DNA of 38,657 nucleotides, taken from contig JBILMZ010000008.1 in the NCBI GenBank assembly GCA_044375275.1, forward strand, positions 1 to 38,657, read 5' to 3'. The position numbers were made by a program, and so were the translations under genes. Shown piece after piece: positions 24,635 through 33,433 of this stretch; position 1 is the stretch's first letter, and every line of letters starts with the position of its first letter. The stretch comes from SZUA-430 sp044375275. GTDB lineage: Bacteria > Pseudomonadota > Alphaproteobacteria > Micropepsales > Micropepsaceae. The notes under the pieces are model-generated. The model was given only the letters and a program-made list of their open reading frames with translations, was not told the DNA's origin and did no database searches.

Positions 24635-25087
24635 CGCCCCTCTCAACTCAAACACTGACTGCCTGGAATTCCCGCTCTGACGAAAGTTGCCCACATGGAC
24701 AACCAACTTCCTTTGCGGCAATCCCGCCACGAAGCGACCTGCCAAACAGGACCACCCCCAACGGTTCCAAGACAGTGCTTCCCCCGAAGACTGCACTGAC
24801 TTTGTTTCCACTTGCGCGAGTGTTGCCTGAAGCACTCAGTCACTGCGCGAGAAGAGCCATCGCCGATGAAAGTTCTACCAGTGTGTCCGAATCGCTCTAA
24901 ATAACTTCTTGTTTCCGAATATTACGGCTCAAATCTGCGAAAAACACAGCCGTCTGCAACACGTTGTGAGCAGGCGCAGCATCGCATCTGCGCAAGGGTG
25001 CGGAATCACGGCGTTAACCAACGACCCCCAAAAGAGAGGGGCCCAACCACGACCTGTGGTTGAGCCCCTGATATGTTTAAAATTCCG
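24635..25087. other. Intergenic region between ftsZ and lpxC
   Basis: About 450 bp. The right end holds the ftsZ terminator (25030-25068). The remainder should contain the lpxC promoter and a leader. A single CtrA-like half site (TTAACC at 25015-25020) is present without a second half at the right spacing. No small gene or RNA is recognisable. Confidence 0.5.
25030..25068 (-). terminator. Rho-independent terminator of ftsZ
   Basis: A 13-bp stem with one mismatch (GGGGCCCAACCAC at 25038-25050 against GTGGTTGAGCCCC at 25056-25068) has a 5-nt loop and is followed on the minus strand by TCTCTTTTGG. It lies 19 bases after the ftsZ stop and closes the division-gene transcript. Confidence 0.88.
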
Positions 25088-26749
25088 TCAATTCACCTGA
25101 CGACGCAAGAACGCTGGGATGTCCAGCTGATCGTCGGAGATCGATTTTAACAATTCCTCCGATTTCTCCTTTGACAGCGAACTGTCGCGCAGCGGCGAAG
25201 AAACGACCCGCCCGTTTTCCGCGCTGCCTGTTCCGGAGGCATTGAGGCGGGCCGCACTGGGAGAGGCAGCCGAAGGACGCGCAGCCGAGGAAGGCCGCTT
25301 TGAACCCGACGAACCGCCGATCGTGATGCCGAACACGCTGAAGCCCGACGATTTCCTGGGCTCGGCCTGATAGGGCGCGGCCTGCGGAGGCACTTCCATG
25401 CGTGCCCGGGCTGGCTCGCTGGTGCGAACATTTCGAATGGCGGCGCCGAGGGAAGCCACGAGATCCGGATCAAACGCATTGGTGTCGTAGTCGGAGTAAC
25501 CGCGCTGCACCGGCGGGCACACCATCGGCTCCGCAGAGGGAGCGGAAGTGCCAGTCGCGATGCCGGAACGGACAATCCCGTCCTGCATGTCATGGACCGG
25601 GCTGCCGGCTCTGGCTTCGGACGGAGGCGTCGCGACGACCGAAACAATCGGCGCCTGCACGATCACAGGGTGCTTTTCTTCGGCCGAAACCTGAGGTGCC
25701 GACACTTCAGCGGCCGGTGCCGCCTTGCTGCGGGAAGCATCGGAAGCCTGCGTCTGGCGGGAAGGCTGGTTGCCCGTCTTCGTTTCAATCGCAATGCCGG
25801 TGGCCACGACAGAGACCCGCATGCGGCCGTTGAGGCGCTCGTCGAATGTCGAACCGACGATGATGTTGGCGTCCGGATCCACTTCCTGGCGGATCTTGTT
25901 GGCAGCTTCATCGACTTCATAAAGCGTCAGGTCCATGCCGCCCGTGATGTTGATGAGGACGCCCTTCGCGCCCTTCATCGTCGACACGTCCAGGAGCGGG
26001 TTCGAGATCGCGGCTTCGGCAGCCTCGATCGCGCGACGATCGCCTTCGGCCTCGCCCATGCCCATCATGGCCGTGCCCATCTCGCTCATGACGGTGCGCA
26101 CGTCGGCAAAGTCGAGATTGATCAGACCCGGCATGACCATCAGGTCAGTGACGCCCCGCACGCCTGCATAGAGAACCTCGTCAGCCATCTCGAAGGCCTT
26201 GGCGAAGGTCGTCTTTTCGTTGGCAATGCGGAACAGGTTCTGGTTGGGAATGACGATGAGCGTGTCGACATAGGGCTTGAGGCGCTCAATGCCCTCTTCC
26301 GCCGTGCGAAGGCGGCGTGCGCCTTCAAACGCGAACGGCTTCGTGACAACGCCAACCGTGAGAATGCCGAGGTCCCGCGCAAGCTTGGCAATGACAGGCG
26401 CGGCGCCCGTGCCCGTGCCACCGCCCATGCCGGCCGTGATGAAAACCATGTGGCTGGATTCAAGGATCTTGCGGATGTCGTCGGCGCTCTCTTCTGCAGC
26501 GCCCATGCCGATGTCGGGACGTGATCCGGCGCCAAGGCCCTGCGTGAGCCGCGCACCGATCTGGAGACGATGATGGGCCTTCGAATGAACCAGAGCCTGG
26601 GCATCGGTATTGGCAACAAGAAACTCCACGCCTTCCAGCCTGGCCGAAACCATGTTGTTGACAGCATTGCCACCGGCGCCGCCAACCCCGAACACAAGAA
26701 TGCGGGGACGCAGCTCAGTAAAATCCGATGACATCAGGTCGATGGCCAT
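25088..26749 (-). CDS. ftsZ: Cell division GTPase FtsZ
   Basis: FtsZ is the tubulin homologue that polymerises into the Z-ring and recruits the division machinery. The 553-residue protein has the GTPase core (about residues 14-325), with GVGGAGGNAVNNM and the tubulin signature GGGTGTG at residues 109-115. NLDFADVRTVM supplies the catalytic T7 loop. A disordered Pro/Ala/Ser-rich linker of roughly 200 residues follows, then the conserved C-terminal peptide DDQLDIPAFLRRQ, which binds FtsA and other partners. The total length resembles alphaproteobacterial FtsZ (about 500-590) more than E. coli (383). GGAGA lies 9 nt before ATG 26749. The 104-bp gap to ftsA may hold an extra promoter. Confidence 0.98.
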   Translation of the reverse strand: MAIDLMSSDFTELRPRILVFGVGGAGGNAVNNMVSARLEGVEFLVANTDAQALVHSKAHHRLQIGARLTQGLGAGSRPDIGMGAAEESADDIRKILESSHMVFITAGMGGGTGTGAAPVIAKLARDLGILTVGVVTKPFAFEGARRLRTAEEGIERLKPYVDTLIVIPNQNLFRIANEKTTFAKAFEMADEVLYAGVRGVTDLMVMPGLINLDFADVRTVMSEMGTAMMGMGEAEGDRRAIEAAEAAISNPLLDVSTMKGAKGVLINITGGMDLTLYEVDEAANKIRQEVDPDANIIVGSTFDERLNGRMRVSVVATGIAIETKTGNQPSRQTQASDASRSKAAPAAEVSAPQVSAEEKHPVIVQAPIVSVVATPPSEARAGSPVHDMQDGIVRSGIATGTSAPSAEPMVCPPVQRGYSDYDTNAFDPDLVASLGAAIRNVRTSEPARARMEVPPQAAPYQAEPRKSSGFSVFGITIGGSSGSKRPSSAARPSAASPSAARLNASGTGSAENGRVVSSPLRDSSLSKEKSEELLKSISDDQLDIPAFLRRQVN

Positions 26750-26853
26750 TTTCTAATTCTCCATTCGTGCCACGTTCCCCGAACTGAATACACCCAACCA
26801 CGCGATGCGCGTTTTCCGCGCCATTGTCTTTTCCACTCTTGCGCCGGAACCGG

Positions 26854-28176
26854 TTAAAAATTCTCTTTGAACCAGCGCTTTATTCCAACAATTCCTCGAG
26901 CCCCCGAAGAATTAGCATAACCCGCGTCCAAGGCATCATCTTCCTCGCGGAAATTCTGCAATTCTTTCGGACGCTGTACCGCCCAGGACGCAAGTCCTGC
27001 GCAGGCAGAATAGGATGCACCGGAAACGAGGTCAGCCGCATCGACAAGCCGCGCCGGCTTCCCGGTCCTCACCTGCTTCGACACGATGCGCGCCGCCATT
27101 TCCCGGGCGCCATTGAGCTGGCTTGCCCCGCCGGTCAGCACAACGCGGCGTGCAGAAACAGATGAAAGCCCGGCATCAGCCAGCCTGTCACGGACGATCT
27201 CGAACGTTTCCTCAATGCGCGGCTGGATGATCCCCGTCAGGACCGAGCGCGGAACATCGGCATCGTCGTCCCCGTCGTCTTCGCCAATCGGCCGCACAGG
27301 GATCAGCTCCCGAACGTCATTGGGACCGGTCAGCGCACTGCCAAACAGCGTCTTCAGCCGCTCGGCCTGGACGAGGGACGTCGACAGGCCACGGGCGATA
27401 TCGCTCGTCACATGATTGCCGCCAACCGGAAGCACGTCTGCGAAAATGAGGCCGCCATCAACGAAAACGGCAATGGAGGTCGTGCCGCCGCCCATGTCGA
27501 TGATCGTGGCACCCAGTTCGATTTCGTCGGAAATCAGCGTCGCGAGACCGGCCGCATACGAGGTCACGACCTTGCCGGCGACACTCAGGTGGCAGCGCCC
27601 CACGCACGCCTCGAGGTTGCGCAACGGGCCTGACGCGGCACTCACGGCATGAAGGCTGACGCCGAGCGTCTCCCCGATCATGCCGATCGGGTTGCGGATG
27701 CCACGGCTGCCATCAATGGAATAGCTGCCCGGCATGCAATGCAGGACTTCGCGATCATTGGCGGGAATCTGGGCCCGACCCATGGCCAGCGCGCGATCAA
27801 GATCTGCCTCGCTCACCTCTCCGCCGGAGATGCCAACTTCGATGTTCAGGGCCTGGCTGCGGGGCTGACCGCAGGAAATGCCGACATAGGCTTCCTTCAG
27901 GAAAAGCCCGGCCATGTGCTCTGCCTGCTCGACAGCCGCGCGGATGGAAACTTCCGCAGCGTTGATGTCGACGACATTGCCGGCGCGAACCCCGCGGCTC
28001 GCCTGCTGGCCAAATCCAAGGACCTTGAAACGCGGCTCGGCGCCTTCACGCGTGACGACGGGCTTGAGGATGAGGCAGGCAATCTTCGTGGATCCGATGT
28101 CGATCGCCCCGATGATCCCGCCCTTGTTTGGCCAATAAGGTTGGCCTTTTCTTGTTTTTCCAGTCCGTACGCCCAT
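26854..28176 (-). CDS. ftsA: Cell division protein FtsA
   Basis: FtsA is an actin-like ATPase that anchors FtsZ filaments to the inner membrane. The 440-residue protein has the actin-fold phosphate-1 motif GAIDIGSTKIACLI, the 1C subdomain unique to FtsA, phosphate-2 TIIDMGGGTTSIAVF, and the adenosine motif VVLTGGASQLNGA. It ends in an amphipathic helix, GIVGIKRWFKENF, the membrane-targeting sequence. ATG 28176 overlaps the ftsQ stop by one base (TGATG), so I chose it over TTG 28179. It is read together with ftsQ and probably ftsZ. Confidence 0.97.
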   Translation of the reverse strand: MGVRTGKTRKGQPYWPNKGGIIGAIDIGSTKIACLILKPVVTREGAEPRFKVLGFGQQASRGVRAGNVVDINAAEVSIRAAVEQAEHMAGLFLKEAYVGISCGQPRSQALNIEVGISGGEVSEADLDRALAMGRAQIPANDREVLHCMPGSYSIDGSRGIRNPIGMIGETLGVSLHAVSAASGPLRNLEACVGRCHLSVAGKVVTSYAAGLATLISDEIELGATIIDMGGGTTSIAVFVDGGLIFADVLPVGGNHVTSDIARGLSTSLVQAERLKTLFGSALTGPNDVRELIPVRPIGEDDGDDDADVPRSVLTGIIQPRIEETFEIVRDRLADAGLSSVSARRVVLTGGASQLNGAREMAARIVSKQVRTGKPARLVDAADLVSGASYSACAGLASWAVQRPKELQNFREEDDALDAGYANSSGARGIVGIKRWFKENF

Positions 28177-29138
28177 CAAGTTTCCCTACCGCCCGAGGCT
28201 TTGATCGGTGCTGCGATCAAAGGCGACCCTGGCGGTAGTTTGATGACGAACCTGTCGGCAAAGCGAAGATCGATCGCCTTGATGTCTCGCGCGAGAATTT
28301 TCTGGTCCCGGTCAAGACGTACGAGTTCTGCCAGCGCCGCCTCAGCGCCTTCCTCAGGCAGTCGTACTTCAACACCGTTAGCAAGCTGTAAATCCCAACG
28401 CCTTTCACCTACTCGGACGGCGATCCTGATATTTGACTTCAACTCTGGTTGCGTCGCAACAAGCGCGAGAAATGATGCGGCAGCCGTCGCGGCACCGCGT
28501 CCGGCAAGCAGCGGAAGATTCGCAAATCCGCGATCCGCGCTCGCACCTATGACATTTCCATCACTATCGACAACAAGAGTTCTTCCCTCGTTGATCCAGC
28601 GCGCAATCGGACGTCGCTCGTCGATCTTGATGAAGATGCGGTTCGGCCAGATGCGCCTCACCTGGGCAGATTTCACCCATGGCAGGGACTCGATCCGCGC
28701 ACGGGCTTCATCGACATCCACGTACAGCATGAGGTCGCCGCGCTTGATGTTGAGGCGCCCCGTGACCTCTGTCCCCTTCGTGTTCGAATGCCCGTCAACA
28801 CTCACGGACTCGACCGTCAGGCCGGCATCAGCCATCAGCCCATCCACGCCGCGCTTGACGGAATCGAGAGCGGCCGAGACATGGCCACCCGAAAACAGGC
28901 CGACAACAGCCACGATCAGAAAGAAAATGCCGATAAGCACGCCCCAGAAGGCGCTCCAGCGCACGGCATTGCGGAAGGCAGCCATCCAGCGCTCGACCAG
29001 CGTCGCGCTTTGGCTGCCCTTGCGGGGACGCGTGATCTTCGGGCGCGCACGCGACGCCGGCGCCTTCGGCTTCCGTCGGGGAGACGGAGCGTCGAAGGCG
29101 TCATCGCCGTCGTCAGCCATCCCGCCTATCGGTCGCAT
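28176..29138 (-). CDS. ftsQ: Cell division protein FtsQ
   Basis: FtsQ is a bitopic inner-membrane protein that links early and late divisome proteins, together with FtsB and FtsL. The 320-residue protein has a basic cytoplasmic tail (PRRKPKAPASRARPKITRPRKG), one membrane helix (WSAFWGVLIGIFFLIVAVVGLFSGG), then a periplasmic POTRA domain (VESVSVDGHSNTKGTEVTGRLNIKRGD) and a beta domain (LPWVKSAQVRRIWPNRIFIKIDERRPIARW). The start is set by GAGGA 6 nt before ATG 29138, which overlaps the ddl end by 13 bp; ATG 29120 just after the ddl stop is the alternative. The order ddl-ftsQ-ftsA-ftsZ is the classical dcw order. Confidence 0.95.
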   Translation of the reverse strand: MRPIGGMADDGDDAFDAPSPRRKPKAPASRARPKITRPRKGSQSATLVERWMAAFRNAVRWSAFWGVLIGIFFLIVAVVGLFSGGHVSAALDSVKRGVDGLMADAGLTVESVSVDGHSNTKGTEVTGRLNIKRGDLMLYVDVDEARARIESLPWVKSAQVRRIWPNRIFIKIDERRPIARWINEGRTLVVDSDGNVIGASADRGFANLPLLAGRGAATAAASFLALVATQPELKSNIRIAVRVGERRWDLQLANGVEVRLPEEGAEAALAELVRLDRDQKILARDIKAIDLRFADRFVIKLPPGSPLIAAPIKASGGRET

Positions 29139-30052
29139 GAAGCATCCTCGACAAGCCACCGGCACAGCGCACGGTAGGAAATTCCCTTGTAGGCAGCCTG
29201 CTCCGGCGCAAGCGACGTGGGCGTCATGCCCGGCTGCGTGTTCGTCTCGAGCAGGATCAGGCGCCCCGGCTCTCCAGCCGTGTCGTCATAGCGGAAATCG
29301 GTCCGGCTGATGCCACGGCACCCCAGCGCAACATGCGCCTTCACCGCAAGATCCATTGCGGCGTCATAGATCTGGGGATGCAGCTTTGCCGGCACCACGT
29401 GTTCTGATCCACCCTCTGCATACTTGGCGTCGAAGTCGTAGAACTTCGTACGCGGAACAATTTCAGTGACGGCAAGCGCCTTGCCATCCATCACCGCCAC
29501 GGTCAGCTCCCGGCCAGGCACGAACTCTTCCACCATGACGTCATCGCCAAGGGTCCAGTCCGGGCTCGTCAGCAGCTCAGGCGGACGATTATCGCCGGGA
29601 CGGATTATAAAAACGCCAACGCTTGACCCCTGGTTAACAGGCTTGATCACGAATGGTGGTTTTATCGCAGTTTGCCGCGACACTTCGTGGCGGGAACACA
29701 CGATGTCGTTAACGATTGGCAGGCCGACGGACCGGTAGACAGCCTTCGTCCGCTCCTTGTGCATGGCCATCGCCGACGCCAGGACACCCGAATGGGTGTA
29801 CGGAATGCTCAGGATCTCGAGGAGCCCCTGCACGCATCCGTCCTCGCCCCACTGCCCATGCAGGGCATTGAAGCAGACATCCGGCTTGAGATTGAGCAGC
29901 ACCTCGGCGATGTCGCGGCCGACATCGATCTCGGTCACGCGAAATCCCTCGGCCCTGAGCGCCTCTGCGCAGCCTTTGCCAGTGACCAGGCTCACAGGCC
30001 GTTCCGCCGACCAGCCGCCCATCAACACCGCTACGTGCCTTTTTTCATTCAC
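29126..30052 (-). CDS. ddl: D-alanine-D-alanine ligase
   Basis: Ddl is the cytoplasmic ATP-grasp enzyme that joins two D-alanines for the peptidoglycan stem peptide. The 308-residue length is standard for the DdlB type. Visible motifs: VLMGGWSAERPVSLVTG (N-terminal substrate domain), NALHGQWGEDGCVQGLLE, PFVIKPVNQGSSVGVFI (ATP-binding), GCRGISRTDFRYD, and the metal-binding LLETNTQPGMTP. It starts with GTG at 30052 behind GGGAG; a nearby ATG at 30048 is out of frame. It is the first gene of the ddl-ftsQ-ftsA-ftsZ run. Upstream, where murB would usually stand, are five unrelated genes. Confidence 0.97.
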   Translation of the reverse strand: MNEKRHVAVLMGGWSAERPVSLVTGKGCAEALRAEGFRVTEIDVGRDIAEVLLNLKPDVCFNALHGQWGEDGCVQGLLEILSIPYTHSGVLASAMAMHKERTKAVYRSVGLPIVNDIVCSRHEVSRQTAIKPPFVIKPVNQGSSVGVFIIRPGDNRPPELLTSPDWTLGDDVMVEEFVPGRELTVAVMDGKALAVTEIVPRTKFYDFDAKYAEGGSEHVVPAKLHPQIYDAAMDLAVKAHVALGCRGISRTDFRYDDTAGEPGRLILLETNTQPGMTPTSLAPEQAAYKGISYRALCRWLVEDASCDR

Positions 30053-30372
30053 CGGAATTCTCCCAACGCGACGCCCGCAAGCTCATCCCAAGCGCGAAGC
30101 ATCAGCCCCGGAATCTTTTTGTCCCCATTTGGGGGAAATGAAAAGGGAAATGTGCCCCGCCAGCAGGCGGGAAACAAAACACGCGTTGTGACACGAGAGA
30201 CACTTTCGTCGGTGTTTTGTGAGTCTGTCGCCTCTCCTTGCGCGACCCAGCAGGCACGCAAAAACCACCCGCCCGGCCATCGGAACAATAGAGGAACTAC
30301 AGACACCCGGCCACGCGCGGTTTGACGCAGCCCGCCATAGCAGGCGCGGCAAGCAGAGGATCATCCAAAAGA
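30053..30372. other. Intergenic region upstream of ddl
   Basis: About 320 bp between the porin gene and ddl (both minus). It contains a perfect 6-bp GC hairpin CCCGCC-AGCA-GGCGGG (30156-30171), followed on the minus strand by a pyrimidine-rich stretch, which might end the porin transcript. It also holds CCCCATTTGGGG (30123-30134). The ddl promoter should lie here, but I cannot pinpoint it. Confidence 0.45.
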
Positions 30373-31599
30373 CTAGAACTTCAGTTGCGTCCTGACGCCG
30401 AAGAACAGCGCATCATCCCTGTCGCTGTTGCCGGGCGAGATGTAGTTGACCGTCGCCGTCACCCGAAGCTCGTCGTAAACGGCAACATTGTAATAGGCCT
30501 CGACGCCCTGTTCGTCGCGCAGGTTGCTGATGCCGAGCGCCTGCAGGCCGTCCAGCAGCTTGTCGCTCAGGTTGTAGCGGAAATAGCCGACGCCCCAGCG
30601 GTCATTGAGCCGGCCAGCAAGGGGACTGTCGCCGCCAACACCGACAAAAACGCTGGTCTCAACGGTGTTCGGATTGCCATCCGAGATCGCAAACTGGCCG
30701 AACAGGCCCCAACCCTTGGCCGGGTTGCTGCTGTCCTGGAACAGGTATTGCTGGAAGGAATAGGCCGCATACCAATAGCGCGACCTCTGGCCCACGACGG
30801 TCTCAGCCTCGGGCGGCAGCGCCAACTGGGGAATGTCATTCAGGTCAAGCCCGCGCTGCGTGCTGTAGACACCGCGGATCCCTTGGAAACCCGGGCGACC
30901 ACCCAGCGTAACCGGGAAGGTCAGCGACAGGCTCGTCGTGACGCCGTCGTCGAATGGGTCGACGATGATGTCGGCATCCTGCGCATTGCGCGGATCGTAC
31001 ACCATCAGCGTGGCAATCACGTCCGACAGCTTCAGCGTGCCCATCGCGCCAAGCAGATAAGGCGGCGTGACACCGCTGATGGGGGCCGCGAGGCCGACAT
31101 GCGTGAATGTGTTGATGCCGCCGCCACCCAGGAGCGGCGTGCGCGCAGCCGCATCGAGCATGTTGAACTTGCCGGCACTGATGCTGATCTGGTCGTTGAC
31201 CACCTGCGTGAAAACGACGGCGGTCTCGGCATCCTTGCCACCCAGACGCGGGAACCCGAGGGCGACATTCACCGGCAGGAGCGAGCCATCACCCTGCTCG
31301 TTGACGTCTTCCCCATACGCGATTTCCTGATGGATGGAGATCGAGAAGCCATTCCACAGGCCGATGCGCGCGCCATCAATGCCGAGCGTCGCGTCGATCT
31401 TGCCCCCCGACTTCCACTCGGGGTCACCATCGCCAGCCACCGCGCTCTGGAGGAAATGGGTCAGCGACAGGTCGAAATTCACACCCGCTGCGGCGAGGTC
31501 GCTCTTGAGGCCCGAAGCCTCACTGGCGCCGGCCTGTGCGGACAGGGCAAGACCCAGCAATCCGCTGACACCCACAAGGCGCGTTGAATTCAGAAACAT
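30373..31599 (-). CDS. Carbohydrate porin, OprB family
   Basis: A 408-residue outer-membrane porin with a Sec signal peptide (MFLNSTRLVGVSGLLGLALS, cut near AQAGASEA). The mature N-terminus GLKSDLAAAGVNFDLSLTHFLQ is the usual opening of OprB-type porins, which let sugars diffuse across the outer membrane. Other family features are DGARIGLWNGFSISIHQEIAYGEDVN, FNMLDAAARTPLLGGGG and FQQYLFQDSSNPAKGWGLFGQFAISDGNPN. The C-terminal strand ends FFGVRTQLKF with the terminal aromatic residue that BamA recognises. AGAGG lies 7 nt before ATG 31599. It is the last gene of a group of exported hydrolases, so it may admit the products or substrates of those enzymes (inference). Confidence 0.9.
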   Translation of the reverse strand: MFLNSTRLVGVSGLLGLALSAQAGASEASGLKSDLAAAGVNFDLSLTHFLQSAVAGDGDPEWKSGGKIDATLGIDGARIGLWNGFSISIHQEIAYGEDVNEQGDGSLLPVNVALGFPRLGGKDAETAVVFTQVVNDQISISAGKFNMLDAAARTPLLGGGGINTFTHVGLAAPISGVTPPYLLGAMGTLKLSDVIATLMVYDPRNAQDADIIVDPFDDGVTTSLSLTFPVTLGGRPGFQGIRGVYSTQRGLDLNDIPQLALPPEAETVVGQRSRYWYAAYSFQQYLFQDSSNPAKGWGLFGQFAISDGNPNTVETSVFVGVGGDSPLAGRLNDRWGVGYFRYNLSDKLLDGLQALGISNLRDEQGVEAYYNVAVYDELRVTATVNYISPGNSDRDDALFFGVRTQLKF

Positions 31600-31796
31600 G
31601 TTCGACCTCTTGAAACGTGGACCTCGGCCCAAGGCCAGCCCGATTCGCATGCGATGGACCGTATCACTGCGGCTGATGCCCAACGGCCGTTACAGCGAAA
31701 GTTCCAGACAGCAGAGGCATTTCGGACACAGGCGGCGCACAATCGTTCAACACACGGGTGAAGCCGCGGACCCGACGCACGCAGGACATGTGCGAG

Positions 31797-33368
31797 CTAG
31801 GGCTGCGCCGCCTCGGCCGCCGCCGCCCGCCGGCGATCAAGCATCCCGCCCAAGCGCTTGATCACCCTGATGAGGATATTGAGCCGCCGCTCGTGGAAGT
31901 CCTCGCGCAACACCACCTCTTCCCCAAGCTCCAGCGTGTTGCTGCGGCGCGGCGTGGATGCATCCCAGCGCGTGGCGCCGGGAACATCAGGCCGGCCCGT
32001 CCGCGCGAACGCCAGCCAGTAGGAAGCGACAAGGCGCGCCATCCGCTCGTCGGCATCCGTGCGGATGTCGCGATAAGCAGGCGCCCGGCCCAGGGTTCCC
32101 AGGACGAACACAACCTCGCCGCCATGCGACACGCCCGGCTCAAGCCCGCGCTGCCGCTCGGGAAGATAGCTGAAGTAATAGCGCCAGGCCGGCGCGCGCG
32201 CCGCATGCAGGTCGGCAATGCGCTTTACATAGGCGCTGAACACCGAGTCCCGCACGACCTGTCGCTCGAGGTCCGCGTCATCCTTCGTGCCCGGGAACAG
32301 CATGCGGACAGCAATCTTTGCCAGCCCCAGCTTCTCGAGAAGGAACCCCGGCTCGATGCCGAACAGGGCTGCAACCGAGGCCTCGTTGCTGTTGTTGCCG
32401 ATGATCAGCGGCACTGAAGACGCGTCACCGTTCTCGAACTGGTCGAGGATGGCCGCCGGCAGCACCCGATCGCCGAACACGAGGCTCGGCGCCAGCGACA
32501 GCCCGGGCTTCGTCATCCCGGCAAAGCGCGCAGCAGGGATGGCCCGAAGGTCCCGCGCGGACGCCCGGTCGCCGGGCAGCCCCAGTTCGCTTGCAGCCTT
32601 GGCACCAGCCGCACAGGCCTCGCCACGCGTATGGCTGGGGATGCCATAGGGGCTTTGGGCAATGCCTTTCTGGAAAAGTCCACGCGCCATGGGCGACGCG
32701 GTCAGCGCAATCACACTCTGCGCGCCCGCAGACTCGCCGAACAAAGTGATGTTGCTGGCATCGCCGCCGAAGGCCTCCACATTGGCCTGAACCCAGCGCA
32801 AGGCTGCGATCTGGTCAAGCAAACCGAAATTGACTGGTCCGCCCGGCGCGTCGGCATCGAGCGATGCATGGCAGAAGAACCCGAGGGAACCCAGCCGGTA
32901 GTTGATGGTGACAACCACAGCCCCCATGCCAGCAAGCGCACTGCCGTGATAGGCTGGCAGGCTGCCGGCACCCGACATGAAGGCGCCGCCATGGACCCAG
33001 ACCATCACCGGCAGGCGCGCGCCCATGCGCGCTCGCGGCGTCCAGACATTGAGCGTGAGGCAATCCTCGGACTGCGCGCCGGCGCCACCGAAGGCAGCAT
33101 CCTGCGCCTTCGACACAGGCTGGATGCACGAGACGCCAAATCGGTCCGCCTTCAGTCGCTTCCAGGGCTTCGCGGGCTCGGGCTCGCGCCAGCGCAGTGC
33201 GCCGACGGGCGCTGCCGCATAGGGAATGCCCTTGAAGCTGCTGACACCACCATCAAGACGCCCTTCGACCGCGCCATGCGTGGTCGCGACAACAGGCGCC
33301 GCAGCGGCGACGGCAAGGCTCAAAGGCAACAAGGCGAGCGCGATGAGCAGCCTGGCAAGCACTGACAT
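31797..33368 (-). CDS. Type B carboxylesterase/lipase, exported
   Basis: A 523-residue alpha/beta hydrolase of the carboxylesterase type B family with a Sec signal peptide (residues 1 to about 24). Motifs: SEDCLTLNVW (from residue 100), the oxyanion-hole loop HGGAF (126-130), and the nucleophile elbow GESAG with Ser213. The acid residue is probably the Glu in GNNSNEAS and the His that in GVSHGGEV. It hydrolyses carboxylic esters in the periplasm or outside the cell; the exact substrate is unknown. A run of Gs lies 5 nt before ATG 33368, chosen because it starts the signal peptide. The Tat amidohydrolase gene ends 65 bp upstream, so the two may be co-transcribed. Confidence 0.93.
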   Translation of the reverse strand: MSVLARLLIALALLPLSLAVAAAAPVVATTHGAVEGRLDGGVSSFKGIPYAAAPVGALRWREPEPAKPWKRLKADRFGVSCIQPVSKAQDAAFGGAGAQSEDCLTLNVWTPRARMGARLPVMVWVHGGAFMSGAGSLPAYHGSALAGMGAVVVTINYRLGSLGFFCHASLDADAPGGPVNFGLLDQIAALRWVQANVEAFGGDASNITLFGESAGAQSVIALTASPMARGLFQKGIAQSPYGIPSHTRGEACAAGAKAASELGLPGDRASARDLRAIPAARFAGMTKPGLSLAPSLVFGDRVLPAAILDQFENGDASSVPLIIGNNSNEASVAALFGIEPGFLLEKLGLAKIAVRMLFPGTKDDADLERQVVRDSVFSAYVKRIADLHAARAPAWRYYFSYLPERQRGLEPGVSHGGEVVFVLGTLGRAPAYRDIRTDADERMARLVASYWLAFARTGRPDVPGATRWDASTPRRSNTLELGEEVVLREDFHERRLNILIRVIKRLGGMLDRRRAAAAEAAQP

Positions 33369-33433
33369 TGTATCCCCCCGGAAAACGGGCGAGAACAACG
33401 ACGTCCGCCCGACCCTGTTGCACACGCCCCGCG

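Noticed and set aside
25015..25020. TTAACC as a CtrA site in the ftsZ-lpxC gap
   Set aside because: Only one half site is present; no TTAA lies 7 bases away on either side.
30049..30306. 85-codon minus-strand frame upstream of ddl
   Set aside because: No domain and no homology I recognise; it covers the hairpins and probable promoter of ddl and overlaps the ddl start.
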